A DNA stretch of 64,000 nucleotides from Alphaproteobacteria bacterium. GTDB lineage: Bacteria; Myxococcota_A; UBA796; CAJQPC01. Position numbers and translations under genes: made by a program. Location: positions 310,001-374,000 of the forward strand of contig JACKEV010000015.1 of assembly GCA_020632795.1 (NCBI GenBank). Direction: 5' to 3'. Position 1 is the first letter of the stretch; every line of letters starts with the position of its first letter. This document shows positions 8,202-16,769 of this stretch, one piece after another. The notes below the pieces were generated by a model. The model was given only the letters and a program-made list of their open reading frames with translations, ran no database searches and was not told the DNA's origin.

Positions 8202-9553
8202 TGGATCTGCACGGTGGTGATCTCGGAGACCGTCGAACCCACGCAGTCGGTCACGGTCAGCCGCAGGTCATACTCGTTCACGTCGCAGACGCCCGGCTCG
8301 GAGGTCTCGACGTCCTCGAGCCGCAGGTTGGTGATCAGCGACTCGGGGGAGGCCACCGTGCCGTCGCCGTTCACCAGCTCCCACAGGACGGTGTAGACGT
8401 CGCCGTCGGGGTCGTTGACGGTGACGTTGCTGCCGAACTCGAAGGTCTGATCCGGGCAGTCATCGCAGTTGTAGGTGTAGCCGGACGCCGTGCACTCGGC
8501 CTCGCCCGCGTCAATCAGCGGCCAGTCCGTGATCGTGATGGAGGGCGGGCCGTTGAAGGAGCGCTCGGCGACCTCCAGCACGAGCCGATCCGGCGCCGAC
8601 CAGCCGTCGCCGTCGGAGACGGTCAGGCTGAGGTGGTAGGTGCCCGAGATGTCCGCGTAGAACGTGGGGTTCTCAGCCGTGCGGCTGGAGAAGTTGCTGT
8701 TGTCAGCCGAGGAGCCCGAGGGCGCCGACTGCAGCTCCCAGAAGTACTGGAGGAGGTCCCCGTCTGGGTCGACGGAGCCGCTGCCGTCGAGCTGGATGGC
8801 GGTGCAGTCCTCGGCCGAGATGTCCTCGCCCGCGTTGGCGACCGGGGAGGAGTCATCGCCCACGGAGGTGATGACGACCGCGTCCGCCAGGGAGTCGGTC
8901 AGGCCGTTGTTGACCTGGAGGTTCAGGACGAAGACGCCGCGCGCGTCCGCGGTGAAGCTGGCGCTGACGGTGTCAGCCCCCACCAGGTCCGCGTCGGTGA
9001 GGCTCGACAGGTCGGGGATCTCGACCACCGACCAGACGTAGCTGAGCGGCCGGCCCTGGGGATCGTAGGAACCCGAGCCGTCGAGGGTGACCGTGTCGCC
9101 CGAGGTGACCACCTGATCCGTGCCCGCGTTCGCGACGGGGATCGTCGCCGGGGTCTCGGTGGTGACGATGACGTAGTCCTTGGGCGAGGACTCCTGACCG
9201 TCGGAGACGAACAGCGAGATGACGTAGGTGCCCACCGCATCCGGCAGGAAGCAGGGGGTGACCGCAGTCTCGGAGTGGTTGTCGGTGAACGGCGACTCGC
9301 GATCGGTGATCGTGGAGCCGTCCGGGATGTGTTCGAACTCCCAATGGAAGATGAGGGTGTCACCGTCGGGATCGTAGGAGCCGGCGCCGTCCAGGCAGAC
9401 CTGCTGGTCGGCGGTGAGGGACTGGTCGGGCCCCGCGTCTGCAGTGGGGGATTCGTTCGGGATCTCGCCACTCTCGCTGGCGTCCTTGTCTCCGCAGCCG
9501 ACGGCGAAGAGGCCGGCCGCAGCGAACATGCCCAGATGGGTTCGCAGCTTCAT
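8165..9553 (-). CDS. PKD-repeat lipoprotein
   Basis: About 462 residues starting MKLRTHLGMF, with a lipobox ending LFAVGC. The mature protein has at least three PKD-type Ig-like domains, each recognised by a 'ANAGxDQ ... LDGSGSYDPxGxxLxYxW' signature and ending in a 'YxxxLxVxDG' strand. The last 100 residues are Cys-rich (for example YNCDDCPDQ), suggesting disulfides. PKD repeats are typical of surface-exposed or adhesive proteins in Myxococcota. The gene follows another PKD lipoprotein; a GTG at 9571 would overlap its stop by four bases, but the ATG at 9553 gives the better lipoprotein signal. Ligand unknown. Confidence 0.82.
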   Translation of the reverse strand: MKLRTHLGMFAAAGLFAVGCGDKDASESGEIPNESPTADAGPDQSLTADQQVCLDGAGSYDPDGDTLIFHWEFEHIPDGSTITDRESPFTDNHSETAVTPCFLPDAVGTYVISLFVSDGQESSPKDYVIVTTETPATIPVANAGTDQVVTSGDTVTLDGSGSYDPQGRPLSYVWSVVEIPDLSSLTDADLVGADTVSASFTADARGVFVLNLQVNNGLTDSLADAVVITSVGDDSSPVANAGEDISAEDCTAIQLDGSGSVDPDGDLLQYFWELQSAPSGSSADNSNFSSRTAENPTFYADISGTYHLSLTVSDGDGWSAPDRLVLEVAERSFNGPPSITITDWPLIDAGEAECTASGYTYNCDDCPDQTFEFGSNVTVNDPDGDVYTVLWELVNGDGTVASPESLITNLRLEDVETSEPGVCDVNEYDLRLTVTDCVGSTVSEITTVQIQCCGVEESDSGN

Positions 9554-9567
9554 GATCTGTCGTTGCC

Positions 9568-10941
9568 TCACTGAGAGCCGGTGCAGTTGACGGTGATGGT
9601 GACGGAGTCGCTGTCCGCGTAGGCGCAGTCCGCGACCTCAAGCTCAAGGGACCAGGAGTAGCGGGTAGCGGTGCCGTAGCTCGACGCCATCGCGGGGGTG
9701 TAGACGACGGTGCTGGCGGACTGGGGCGAGCCGATGCTGACCTGGCCCGTGGGGTCGGACCAGGCGTAGGTCAGGCTGTCGCCGTCGTCGTCGAAGGAGC
9801 CCGAGCCGTCCAGCTCGAAGTCCTGGGGATCACAGTCGTCGCAGCTCCAGACGTAGCTGCTGGACGAGCAGGAGGAGGTGGCGTCGGTGGACTGGTTGTC
9901 GCCCGCGTTGGCCACCGGGCTCGTGTTGTCGTCGTCGGACTGCACCGTGATGGTGGCGATGTCCGGGGCCGACCACAGCTCGCCGTCGTAGACCTCGAGC
10001 TGGAAGGTGTAGTCACCCTCGACATCCCAGGCGAAGGTGGGGTTGGCCCGGCTCGGGTCGTCGAAGCTGGCGTCGTCGGTCGCCGAGTCGGTGGGGACCG
10101 ACACGACCGACCAGATGTACTCCAGCGGCTCGCCCTCGGGGTCGTAGGAGCCGTAGCCGTTCAGCTCGATGACGTCCTCGGTGCAGGGGGGCAGCACCGT
10201 GAAGTCGCCGGCGTCAGCGATGGGCGCCTGGTTGCCCGAGGTGCAGGTGACCGAGGCGTAGTCGGGCTGGGACCACTGGAGGCCGTCGGAGACGACCAGC
10301 GAGGCCACGAAGATGCCCTCGCAGTCGCAGATGAGCGAGGGCGAAGCCGTGGTCTGGTTGAACAGGTCCGAGCTGTCGAGCTGGGAGCAGTCGGGGGTGG
10401 AGGACAGGGCCCAGGAGTAGCTCAGCTCGGCGCCCTCGGGGTCGTAGGAGCCTGAGCCGTCGAGCTGGGTGCGGAGCCCGGCCTCGGTGGTGACGTCGGC
10501 GCCAGCGTCGGCCACCGGCGGCGCGTCGGTGGAGCTGACCTCCACCACCACGATGTCGACGTCCGAGCAGTTGAGCTCGTCGCAGACCTGGAGCGAGATG
10601 ACGTAGGTGCCGAGGACGTCGGGCACGAAGGAGGTGGTCGACGCGGTCGTGGTGCCGTTGTCGGTCAGCGCCGCGGCGTCGACCGCGGACTCGACCGGCA
10701 CGGCGTCGAAGGCCCACTGCCAGGTGAGCTCGAGATCCTGGCGGCAGTTCTCGGCGTAACCGGACGCGCTGCCGTCCAGGTCGACCGTGTTGCCGAAGGC
10801 TACCGACTGGTCCGCCCCTGCGTCCCCGGTGGGCGCGCAGTAGGGGGTCCCGGTGTCTTCATCCTTGTCCGCACAGGACGCCATGACCAGGGGCAGGGCG
10901 ACAAGCGCAGGGAGAGCAAGCCTATGGGGCTGGAGGGGCAT
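9568..10941 (-). CDS. PKD-repeat lipoprotein
   Basis: A 457-residue protein with a signal peptide ending LVMASC. It contains four PKD-like domains, the third with the classical 'ELNGYGSYDPEGEPLEYIWSV' pattern, and several Cys pairs (CDCEG, CDDCD) that are also present at matching places in the neighbouring PKD proteins at 8165-9553 and 11831-12844. The three genes are therefore paralogues. This one is the promoter-proximal gene of the minus-strand run (10941 to 6750) and has a plausible sigma70-type promoter at 11013-11042. It is probably anchored in the outer membrane and exposed on the surface. The binding partner is unknown. Confidence 0.85.
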   Translation of the reverse strand: MPLQPHRLALPALVALPLVMASCADKDEDTGTPYCAPTGDAGADQSVAFGNTVDLDGSASGYAENCRQDLELTWQWAFDAVPVESAVDAAALTDNGTTTASTTSFVPDVLGTYVISLQVCDELNCSDVDIVVVEVSSTDAPPVADAGADVTTEAGLRTQLDGSGSYDPEGAELSYSWALSSTPDCSQLDSSDLFNQTTASPSLICDCEGIFVASLVVSDGLQWSQPDYASVTCTSGNQAPIADAGDFTVLPPCTEDVIELNGYGSYDPEGEPLEYIWSVVSVPTDSATDDASFDDPSRANPTFAWDVEGDYTFQLEVYDGELWSAPDIATITVQSDDDNTSPVANAGDNQSTDATSSCSSSSYVWSCDDCDPQDFELDGSGSFDDDGDSLTYAWSDPTGQVSIGSPQSASTVVYTPAMASSYGTATRYSWSLELEVADCAYADSDSVTITVNCTGSQ

Positions 10942-11012
10942 CGCTTCTCGCTCCGGGGTGGGTGGGGTGGGGCGCCCGAGGTTCCGGCCGCCCGGATCTG
11001 GGAGTTCGCGGT

Positions 11013-11042
11013 AATGTACAGAACCACAAGAGAGGGCGTCAA
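11013..11042 (-). promoter_or_regulatory. Candidate sigma70-type promoter for the PKD lipoprotein run
   Basis: On the minus strand, TTGACG is followed after 18 bases by TACATT, about 70 bp before the ATG of the PKD lipoprotein gene at 10941. This is one of the few AT-richer patches nearby and sits in a divergent intergenic region. It is a pattern match only. Confidence 0.4.
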
Positions 11043-11066
11043 CGCGAAGTTGACAACTCTGGAAGG

Positions 11067-11846
11067 ATGATGTCAGGGGCGCCGCGAAGTCTCAAGCTCG
11101 CGCTGATGCTCGGCCTTCTCTCAGGCTCCGCGGCGCGGGCTGAGGGCTGGCCCGACGCAGGCGCCCGGCTCGGTGAGGGCTCCTCGGTAACCCTCGTGGC
11201 CAGCCACCGCCACGGGGAGATCCCGCCGTTCGCCACCGCCGCAGTCGATCTGGGGCGCCTGGGGCTGGACGGGCGCTGGGCGATCGCCCCCCGGGCGGAG
11301 CTGAGGCTGTCCTATGAGCTGCGGCACGTACGCTGGCCCGACGGCGAGCGGCGCTTCGGCTCGGGGGACATCGAGGTCGGCGCGTCGGCGATGATCCTGC
11401 GGGGGGAGGGCCTGCGGCCCGCGATCTGGCTCAACACCGAGACCAAGCTGCCCAACGCCCCCGATCACCTGGGTCTGGGGACGGACATGGCCGACTTCAC
11501 CGCCTGGGCCCTGGCGCGCTGGGTGCGACCCCGCTGGGCGATCACCGTGGGCCCGGGGCTGGCGATCCTCGGCGATCCGACCCGGCTCACCGAGCAGGAC
11601 GATGCCCTGGTGGCCCTGGCCGCCGGGACCGTGGATCTGGGGCCGATCCGCTGGATGGGCGCGGTGGAGGGCCGGGTGTTCTCCGCGCGGAACCCCGCCG
11701 ACCTGCGGCTCAGCGCAGGCGGCGAGCTGGGGCCCCTGGACGATCGACTGCGGCTGGGGGCCTTCGGCGAGCTGGGCCTGACCCCGGCCGCCCCCACCTG
11801 GGGCGCCGGCCTGCGGATCGGCTGGGCGCCTCAGCGGCAGCCCTGA
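11067..11846 (+). CDS. Outer-membrane beta-barrel-like protein
   Basis: A 259-residue exported protein. The start is one of two adjacent ATGs right after GGAAGG; it gives the signal peptide MMSGAPRSLKLALMLGLLSG with cleavage near SAARA/EG. The mature chain alternates polar and aromatic/hydrophobic residues with even strand-like spacing (for example RAELRLSYELRHVRW, DIEVGASAMIL, LNTETKLPNAPDH). It ends in GLRIGWAPQ, so it resembles small outer-membrane barrels of the MetA-pathway/transporter type. It is divergent from one PKD lipoprotein gene and overlaps the end of another (11831-12844) tail to tail by 16 bp. Transported substrate, if any, is unknown. Confidence 0.6.
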   Translation: MMSGAPRSLKLALMLGLLSGSAARAEGWPDAGARLGEGSSVTLVASHRHGEIPPFATAAVDLGRLGLDGRWAIAPRAELRLSYELRHVRWPDGERRFGSGDIEVGASAMILRGEGLRPAIWLNTETKLPNAPDHLGLGTDMADFTAWALARWVRPRWAITVGPGLAILGDPTRLTEQDDALVALAAGTVDLGPIRWMGAVEGRVFSARNPADLRLSAGGELGPLDDRLRLGAFGELGLTPAAPTWGAGLRIGWAPQRQP

Positions 11847-12844
11847 CGCTGGGAGACCTCCTTGGAGACGATGTCGGGGGGAGACCACCGGATCCCGTCG
11901 AACACCTCGAGCTGGAAGACGTACTCCCCGGCCCCCTGGCCGGACCAGTCATAGCGGGGGGTGGGCGCAGCCAGGTCGTCGAAGCGGGCGTCGTCGGGCA
12001 TGCCATCGGGGCTGATCAGCGCGGTCCACCGATACGTGAGGTCCGCGCCATCGGGATCGTAGGAGCCGTAGCCGCTCAGGGGGATCGGCTCGTCCGGGCA
12101 GAGGGCGAGGGACTCGTTGTCCCCGGCGTCCGCGACGGGGACCTCATCGACGTCCATGCAGGTCACGACCGCGTAGTCCGGCGCGGAGGTCAGCAGCCCG
12201 TCGGAGACCACGAGCTGGACCACGAACGCCCCCGCGCAGTCGCAGAGGATCGTGGCCTGGGGCGAGCCGGGGTCGAAGAGGTCCCCGGGGCCCAGCTCGG
12301 AGCAGGTCGGCGCGGCGCTCAGCGCCCAGGACCACTCCAGCTCGGCGCCCTCCGGGTCGTAGGAGCCGGTGCCGTCGAGGCTGGCCCGCTCGCCCACGGT
12401 GGCCTCGACGTCCGGTCCGGCGTCGGCCACGGGCGGCTCGGTGCCGGCGGCGACCTCCAGGATGAGGCCTTCGGGATCAGAGCAGCCGGTGTCGTCGCAG
12501 ACCTCCAGCAGGAACAGCCAGGCCCCCACGGCGTCGGGGGCGAAGGTCACGGTGGAGGCGTCCGGGGTGTCGTTGGCCGGGAAGATCGTCTCGTCCAGGC
12601 TGGAGTCCTCCGGCGCCGCGTCCAGGGTCCAGGTGAAGCGCAGCGGGCCGTCCGTCGCGCACTCCTCCGGGGTGGCGGAGCCGGAGGCGTCCAGGGTCAC
12701 CGACTGGCCCAGGGCCACGGCCGTGGGCGCCAGCACGTCGACCACCGGCGCGCACCAGGTCGGCTCGGGGGTCTTGCCGTCCGGATCACAGCCTGCTGCC
12801 AGGCCCAGGACCACCACGCTCAAGATGCTTCGTCGCACGCTCAC
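11831..12844 (-). CDS. PKD-repeat lipoprotein
   Basis: A 337-residue protein with signal MSVRRSILSVVVLGLAAGC and lipidated Cys at residue 19. Three PKD-like domains follow, with the same Cys placement (CDDTGCSD, CDCAG) as in the gene at 9568-10941, of which it is a shorter paralogue lacking the last domain. It stands apart from the other two PKD genes because the barrel gene at 11067 lies between them. Its 3' end overlaps that gene's 3' end. It is likely a surface lipoprotein; the ligand is unknown. Confidence 0.83.
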   Translation of the reverse strand: MSVRRSILSVVVLGLAAGCDPDGKTPEPTWCAPVVDVLAPTAVALGQSVTLDASGSATPEECATDGPLRFTWTLDAAPEDSSLDETIFPANDTPDASTVTFAPDAVGAWLFLLEVCDDTGCSDPEGLILEVAAGTEPPVADAGPDVEATVGERASLDGTGSYDPEGAELEWSWALSAAPTCSELGPGDLFDPGSPQATILCDCAGAFVVQLVVSDGLLTSAPDYAVVTCMDVDEVPVADAGDNESLALCPDEPIPLSGYGSYDPDGADLTYRWTALISPDGMPDDARFDDLAAPTPRYDWSGQGAGEYVFQLEVFDGIRWSPPDIVSKEVSQRQGCR

Positions 12845-12950
12845 CTCTCCGTCGTGAGGCGCAAGCTACAGGCCCGGCGGTGGGGGTGTCCACGAGGCCT
12901 TGCCCCTCGCGGGACCGCGCTTACACATTGCGGGCACGATGGAGCGCAAG

Positions 12951-13676
12951 ATGGGCCTGTTTGACTTCCTCACGGGCGGCTCGCCCGAAAAGCAGATCAA
13001 GAAATACGGAAAGAAGATCAAGGACAAGGACACGCCCATCGAGGACCGCCAGGCCGCCGCCATCTGGCTGGCGGACAACGGCAGCCCCGAGGCGATCGTG
13101 GCCCTGCTCGGCCGCTTTGACATGGACTACGAGCACGGCATGAAGGACGCCTCCGAGAAGGACGAGGTCTCCAATCTCGTGCTCGGCCTGGGCCAGCGCT
13201 CGATCGAGCCGCTGGAGGCCAAGCTGCGCCGCACCCTCAAGTTCGCCCGCCCCCTGGCCCTCTACGAGCAGATCGCGGGCCAGGATGCGGCGATGAACAT
13301 CGTGCTGGAGCTGCTGGACGTCGAGTACGAGCGCTCCGAGCTCAAGCCCGACAAGAAGCGCCAGCTCCTCATCAAGGTCACCGAGTACGTGGACCCCCGG
13401 GTCACCGCCAGCGCGGTCCGCTTCCTGGACGACTTCGACGAGGGCTGCCGCTACGCCGCCGCCGAGGCCCTGTTCGCCCAGGACGAGACCCCCGCGGTGC
13501 GCGAGGCCCTGGTCGCCCGCCTCGCCTCCCCCGACGAGGAGTCCAACCGCGTGCGCGTGCGCATCGCCGAGGTCGCCACCGCCCGCCGCTGGCCCCTGGG
13601 GGACCACGCGGACGCGCTCACCGAGAACCCCCCGGTGGGGTACAAGGTGGCGAACGGCGTGCTGATCGCGGGGTGA
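12951..13676 (+). CDS. HEAT-repeat-like cytoplasmic protein
   Basis: A 241-residue protein beginning MGLFDFLTGGSPEKQIKK. The ATG at 12951 is preceded by GGAG at a six-base gap; an ATG twelve bases upstream is less likely. The chain is alpha-helical and contains HEAT-like units such as RQAAAIWLADNGSPEAIVAL, VTASAVRFLDDFDEGCRYAA and VREALVARLASPDEESNRV. There is no signal peptide and no catalytic motif. Similar HEAT proteins act as scaffolds. Its neighbours (a PKD lipoprotein upstream on the other strand, a radical SAM gene 28 bp downstream) give no clear clue. Confidence 0.75.
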   Translation: MGLFDFLTGGSPEKQIKKYGKKIKDKDTPIEDRQAAAIWLADNGSPEAIVALLGRFDMDYEHGMKDASEKDEVSNLVLGLGQRSIEPLEAKLRRTLKFARPLALYEQIAGQDAAMNIVLELLDVEYERSELKPDKKRQLLIKVTEYVDPRVTASAVRFLDDFDEGCRYAAAEALFAQDETPAVREALVARLASPDEESNRVRVRIAEVATARRWPLGDHADALTENPPVGYKVANGVLIAG

Positions 13677-13704
13677 GCGCGCAAAACACGGGTATCCTTG
13701 CCCC

Positions 13705-15123
13705 GTGCGTGTGCTGCTCGCCCGTCCCCCCCGCCGCGACCCCCGCGACGCTGGGCTCGCCGTCCCGCCGCTGGGCCTGGCCTACCTGGCTGGGGTCCTG
13801 CGCGCCCAGGGGCGCCCGGTCGAGCTGATCGACGCCTACGCCCTGGGCTGGTCCTGGGAGCGCTTCGAGCGGGAGCTGGCCCTCCGGAAGCCCGACGTGC
13901 TCGGCCTCAGCGCGATGACACCCACCGCGGACGTGGCGCACCGGGCCGCGCAGGTGGCCCGGCCCCACGCCCGGCACATCATCCTGGGCGGGCCCCACCC
14001 CACCGCCGTCGGGGCCGCCGCCCTGGAGGAGTGCCCTGCCCTGGACCACGCTGCGGTCGGCGAGGGCGAGGAGGTGATCGGCCCCTACCTGGACTGGCTC
14101 ACCGCCGGCGGCCCGCCCCCGCCCGGCGTGCTCGCCCGGGGCCAGCCGTTCACCCCGCGCCGGCTCGCCTGGAAGGTCCAGGACATCCCCTGGCCCGCCC
14201 GGGACCTGCTGCCCGCCACCGGCTACCGCTACCTCATGGCCACCCGGCCGGGCTTCGCGACGATGATCACCTCCCGGGGCTGCCCGTTCCGCTGCTCGTT
14301 CTGTGACAAGAGCGTCTCGGGCAGCGCCTGGCGGGCCCGGCCTCCTGAAGATGTGGTGGACGAGCTGGTCCACCTCGTCCGGGACCGCGGGGTGGGCTTC
14401 GTGAACCTCTACGACGACAACTTCACCCTGCACCGCCGCCGGGTCGTGGGGATCTGCGAGGAGATCCTGCGCCGGGGGGTGGACGTGGAGTGGAAGTGCG
14501 AGGGCCGGGTGGACGGCGTGGATCCCCCGCTGCTGCGCCTGATGCGGCGGGCCGGCTGCCGCGTCATCGCCTACGGGGTGGAGTCCGCCAACCCCGAGAC
14601 CCTGTCCCTGCTGCGCAAGGACGTCACCGTGGAGCAGGTCGTGCGGGCCTTCGAGGCCACCCGGGCCGCCGGGCTGCGCAGCGTGGCCTACATCATCCTG
14701 GGCGCGCCGGGCGAGGACGCCCGCGCGGTGCGGCGCACCGTGGCCTTCACCCGACAGATCGGGGCGGACTACGTGCAGTTCTCCTCCCTGGTGGCGCTGC
14801 CGGGCACCCCGCTGTTCGAGAGCCACGGCCACCACGCCGCAGCCGACGTGCGCAACCCGGTGGACGGCGATCTCCACCGCCGCACGGTCACCGACCTGCC
14901 CGCCGAGGAGCTGGCGGGGCTGATGCGGGAGGCCTGGCGCCGCTTCTACCTGCGGCCCCGGCCGCTGGGGCGCCTCGCCCGCGACGCCTGGGCTTCGGGC
15001 GCGTCCCGGGAGGCCCTGCGCCTGGGGGTGGCGATGGCCCGGTGGAGCGTGGAGCCCCGGGCCCGCCGGGGTCAGGGATGGCAGCCCGATGACCGCATCC
15101 AGTGGCGGGCTGCTCCAGATTGA
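13705..15123 (+). CDS. B12-binding radical SAM protein
   Basis: A 472-residue enzyme starting with GTG. Residues 1-150 form a cobalamin-binding Rossmann-like domain (MRVLLARPPRRDPRD, PPLGLAYLAGVLR, ILGGPHPTA, VGEGEEV). Residues 185-400 form the radical SAM barrel, with the 4Fe-4S motif CPFRCSFC at Cys193, Cys197 and Cys200 and the 'YGVESANPETL' segment typical of class B methylases and BchE-like enzymes. A C-terminal helical region follows. Such proteins carry out radical methylations or rearrangements of lipids, hopanoids, peptides or secondary metabolites; the substrate cannot be told from sequence. It is followed by an operator-like region and a separate helical-repeat gene. Confidence 0.88.
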   Translation: MRVLLARPPRRDPRDAGLAVPPLGLAYLAGVLRAQGRPVELIDAYALGWSWERFERELALRKPDVLGLSAMTPTADVAHRAAQVARPHARHIILGGPHPTAVGAAALEECPALDHAAVGEGEEVIGPYLDWLTAGGPPPPGVLARGQPFTPRRLAWKVQDIPWPARDLLPATGYRYLMATRPGFATMITSRGCPFRCSFCDKSVSGSAWRARPPEDVVDELVHLVRDRGVGFVNLYDDNFTLHRRRVVGICEEILRRGVDVEWKCEGRVDGVDPPLLRLMRRAGCRVIAYGVESANPETLSLLRKDVTVEQVVRAFEATRAAGLRSVAYIILGAPGEDARAVRRTVAFTRQIGADYVQFSSLVALPGTPLFESHGHHAAADVRNPVDGDLHRRTVTDLPAEELAGLMREAWRRFYLRPRPLGRLARDAWASGASREALRLGVAMARWSVEPRARRGQGWQPDDRIQWRAAPD

Positions 15124-15129
15124 AGCAGA

Positions 15130-15178
15130 TGATCCAATTGGGATCATGCCGAAGGCCGAATTGATCCATTTCGGATCA
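15130..15178. promoter_or_regulatory. Two tandem palindromic operator-like sites
   Basis: Two copies of TGATCC-N5-GGATCA occur at 15130-15146 and 15162-15178. Both are perfect palindromic half-site pairs with unrelated 5-base spacers, and their centres are 32 bp apart, about three helical turns. They lie between the radical SAM stop and the ATG at 15267, so a regulator bound to the same face of DNA could control that gene. Confidence 0.65.
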
Positions 15179-15266
15179 CCTCAACCCCAAGCGCCGCTGT
15201 CCGGCCCCGGCACGGGCCTTGCAATGATTGTGGGCACCCCACCTGAACGACGAGAGAGAGGTGCCC

Positions 15267-15944
15267 ATGCGTCCGTCTGCAGCCTTCGTCCGCGTGCTTG
15301 CCCCTGCCCGCGATCTGACCGCCTGCTTCAACACCGCCGAGGCCCTGGCCGGCCAGGAGCGCCACCTGGAGGCCCTCGCGGCCTGGGACGGGCTCATCCG
15401 GCTGGGGGGCGAGGGCCCCCTCATCGCCCGCGCGGCGGTGGGCCGAGGGCGCGCCCTGGTCGCGCTGGGCCGGTACACCGAGGCCTGGCGCTGGCTGGAG
15501 GGTGAGCTGATGACCACCCTGATGCCCGCGCTGGACGAGGCGGGGCGCTTCGAGCGCCAGCTCGCCCTGGCCCGCGCCTTCGGGGCCCTGGGCATGCTGG
15601 AGCCCCTGGACGCGGCGGCCTCCGAGGCGATGCGCGTGGCTGACCAGCGCGGCGACGCGGCGGGCTGCGGCCGGGCCTGGATCGCCTTGATGTCGGGCCT
15701 GGGCGCGCACCGGGCCTGGGACCGGCTGGCCACCGAGGCGGCCTCGGCCCGCGCCTATGCCCGCGCCAACGGCCTGGCTGGCCTGTTCGTCCGCGCCGGC
15801 TGGGAGCGCGCCCGCGCCCTGGGCGGCCTGGGCCGCGAGCGCGCCGCCAGCGCCGAGCTGACCGCGCTGCTGGGCACCTCCGAGCCGGCCTGCCGCGCGG
15901 CGCTGCTGGAGCTGATGGGGCGGCGGGGGCTGGCGGGGGCCTGA
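15267..15944 (+). CDS. TPR-like helical-repeat protein
   Basis: A 225-residue protein starting MRPSAAFVRV, with a GAGAGAGG ribosome site just upstream. It has no signal peptide and consists of helical hairpins such as ALAGQERHLEALAAWDGLI, RGRALVALGRYTEAWRWLEG and ARALGGLGRERAASAELTAL, which resemble degenerate TPRs. Two palindromic operator-like sites lie 90-140 bp upstream, so expression is probably controlled by a dimeric repressor. There is no catalytic motif. Function is unknown; such proteins often bind a partner. Confidence 0.6.
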   Translation: MRPSAAFVRVLAPARDLTACFNTAEALAGQERHLEALAAWDGLIRLGGEGPLIARAAVGRGRALVALGRYTEAWRWLEGELMTTLMPALDEAGRFERQLALARAFGALGMLEPLDAAASEAMRVADQRGDAAGCGRAWIALMSGLGAHRAWDRLATEAASARAYARANGLAGLFVRAGWERARALGGLGRERAASAELTALLGTSEPACRAALLELMGRRGLAGA

Positions 15945-15945
15945 G

Positions 15946-16710
15946 CTACCCCAGCCGCTCCCCCAGGCGCGGCATCCGGATCCGCGCCTCCAACAGCCGC
16001 TGGTCGAAGGCCCGCTCCCAGGTCGGGACCAGCGTCCAGTCCGTGCCCTGCGTGCGCTGGAGCGCGGAGAGGATGTCGTAGAAGCTGTGGCCGTCGTTGC
16101 TGTCGAGGTGGTAGAGGCCCGGCCCGGCCTCGGCCACCTGGAGGAGGCCCGCGGCGGTGTCCTCCAGGAAGGAGCACGCCGGGATCCAGCGCAGGCTGGC
16201 CTCCACCCGGCCGCGCGCGTGGGCCCAGGCCGCCATGTGGTTGCCCTGGGTTCCCTCGCCGATCTGCCAGCCCAGCCGGGCGATCCGGGCGTGGGGGTTC
16301 TGGTGCACCGTGCGGGCCTCGGCGAGCGCCTTCTCCCGGCCGTAGCCGGCGGTGGGGTCGGGGCGGCTGGCGATGGTGTAGGGCCCGGGGGACTCGAAGA
16401 CCATCACCGTGCTGGTGAACACGAAGCGCACGCCGAGCTGGCGGGTGATCCAGGCCAGCTCGCTGGTCCAGTCGTGGTTCACGAGCCAGGACTCCTCCTC
16501 CGGCGCGCGGTCCTGAGAGGGCTGGCTGGCGGCGGCGAGGTGGAAGAGCACGTCGGGGCGGACCTGCTCGACGAAGGCGTGCATCCGGGTGTAGTCGTCG
16601 ATGGGCACGGCGGCGCGGTCCCAGGGGACGACGTCGTCGCCGCGGCCTTCGAGGGCCGCGCGCAGGGCGCTGCCGACGGTGCCGCGGCTGCCGGTGATGA
16701 GGGCGCGCAT
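15946..16710 (-). CDS. NAD(P)-dependent sugar-nucleotide epimerase/reductase-like SDR
   Basis: A 254-residue extended short-chain dehydrogenase. The N-terminus MRALITGSRGTVGSALRAAL holds the GxxGxxG nucleotide-binding loop. YTRMHAFVEQVRPDVLFHLA matches the RmlD/dTDP-4-dehydrorhamnose reductase family, and the YGREK motif supplies the catalytic Tyr and Lys. The length is close to RmlD-type enzymes, although the C-terminal substrate region is not diagnostic. It ends two bases from the convergent helical-repeat gene. Likely role: reduction or epimerisation of a nucleotide sugar; the exact substrate is uncertain. Confidence 0.75.
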   Translation of the reverse strand: MRALITGSRGTVGSALRAALEGRGDDVVPWDRAAVPIDDYTRMHAFVEQVRPDVLFHLAAASQPSQDRAPEEESWLVNHDWTSELAWITRQLGVRFVFTSTVMVFESPGPYTIASRPDPTAGYGREKALAEARTVHQNPHARIARLGWQIGEGTQGNHMAAWAHARGRVEASLRWIPACSFLEDTAAGLLQVAEAGPGLYHLDSNDGHSFYDILSALQRTQGTDWTLVPTWERAFDQRLLEARIRMPRLGERLG

Positions 16711-16769
16711 GGGGGGGCTCCGGGTGTCCCTGGCCGGATAGCCGACTTGGGGCAAGGAAGCTCCCCCGC

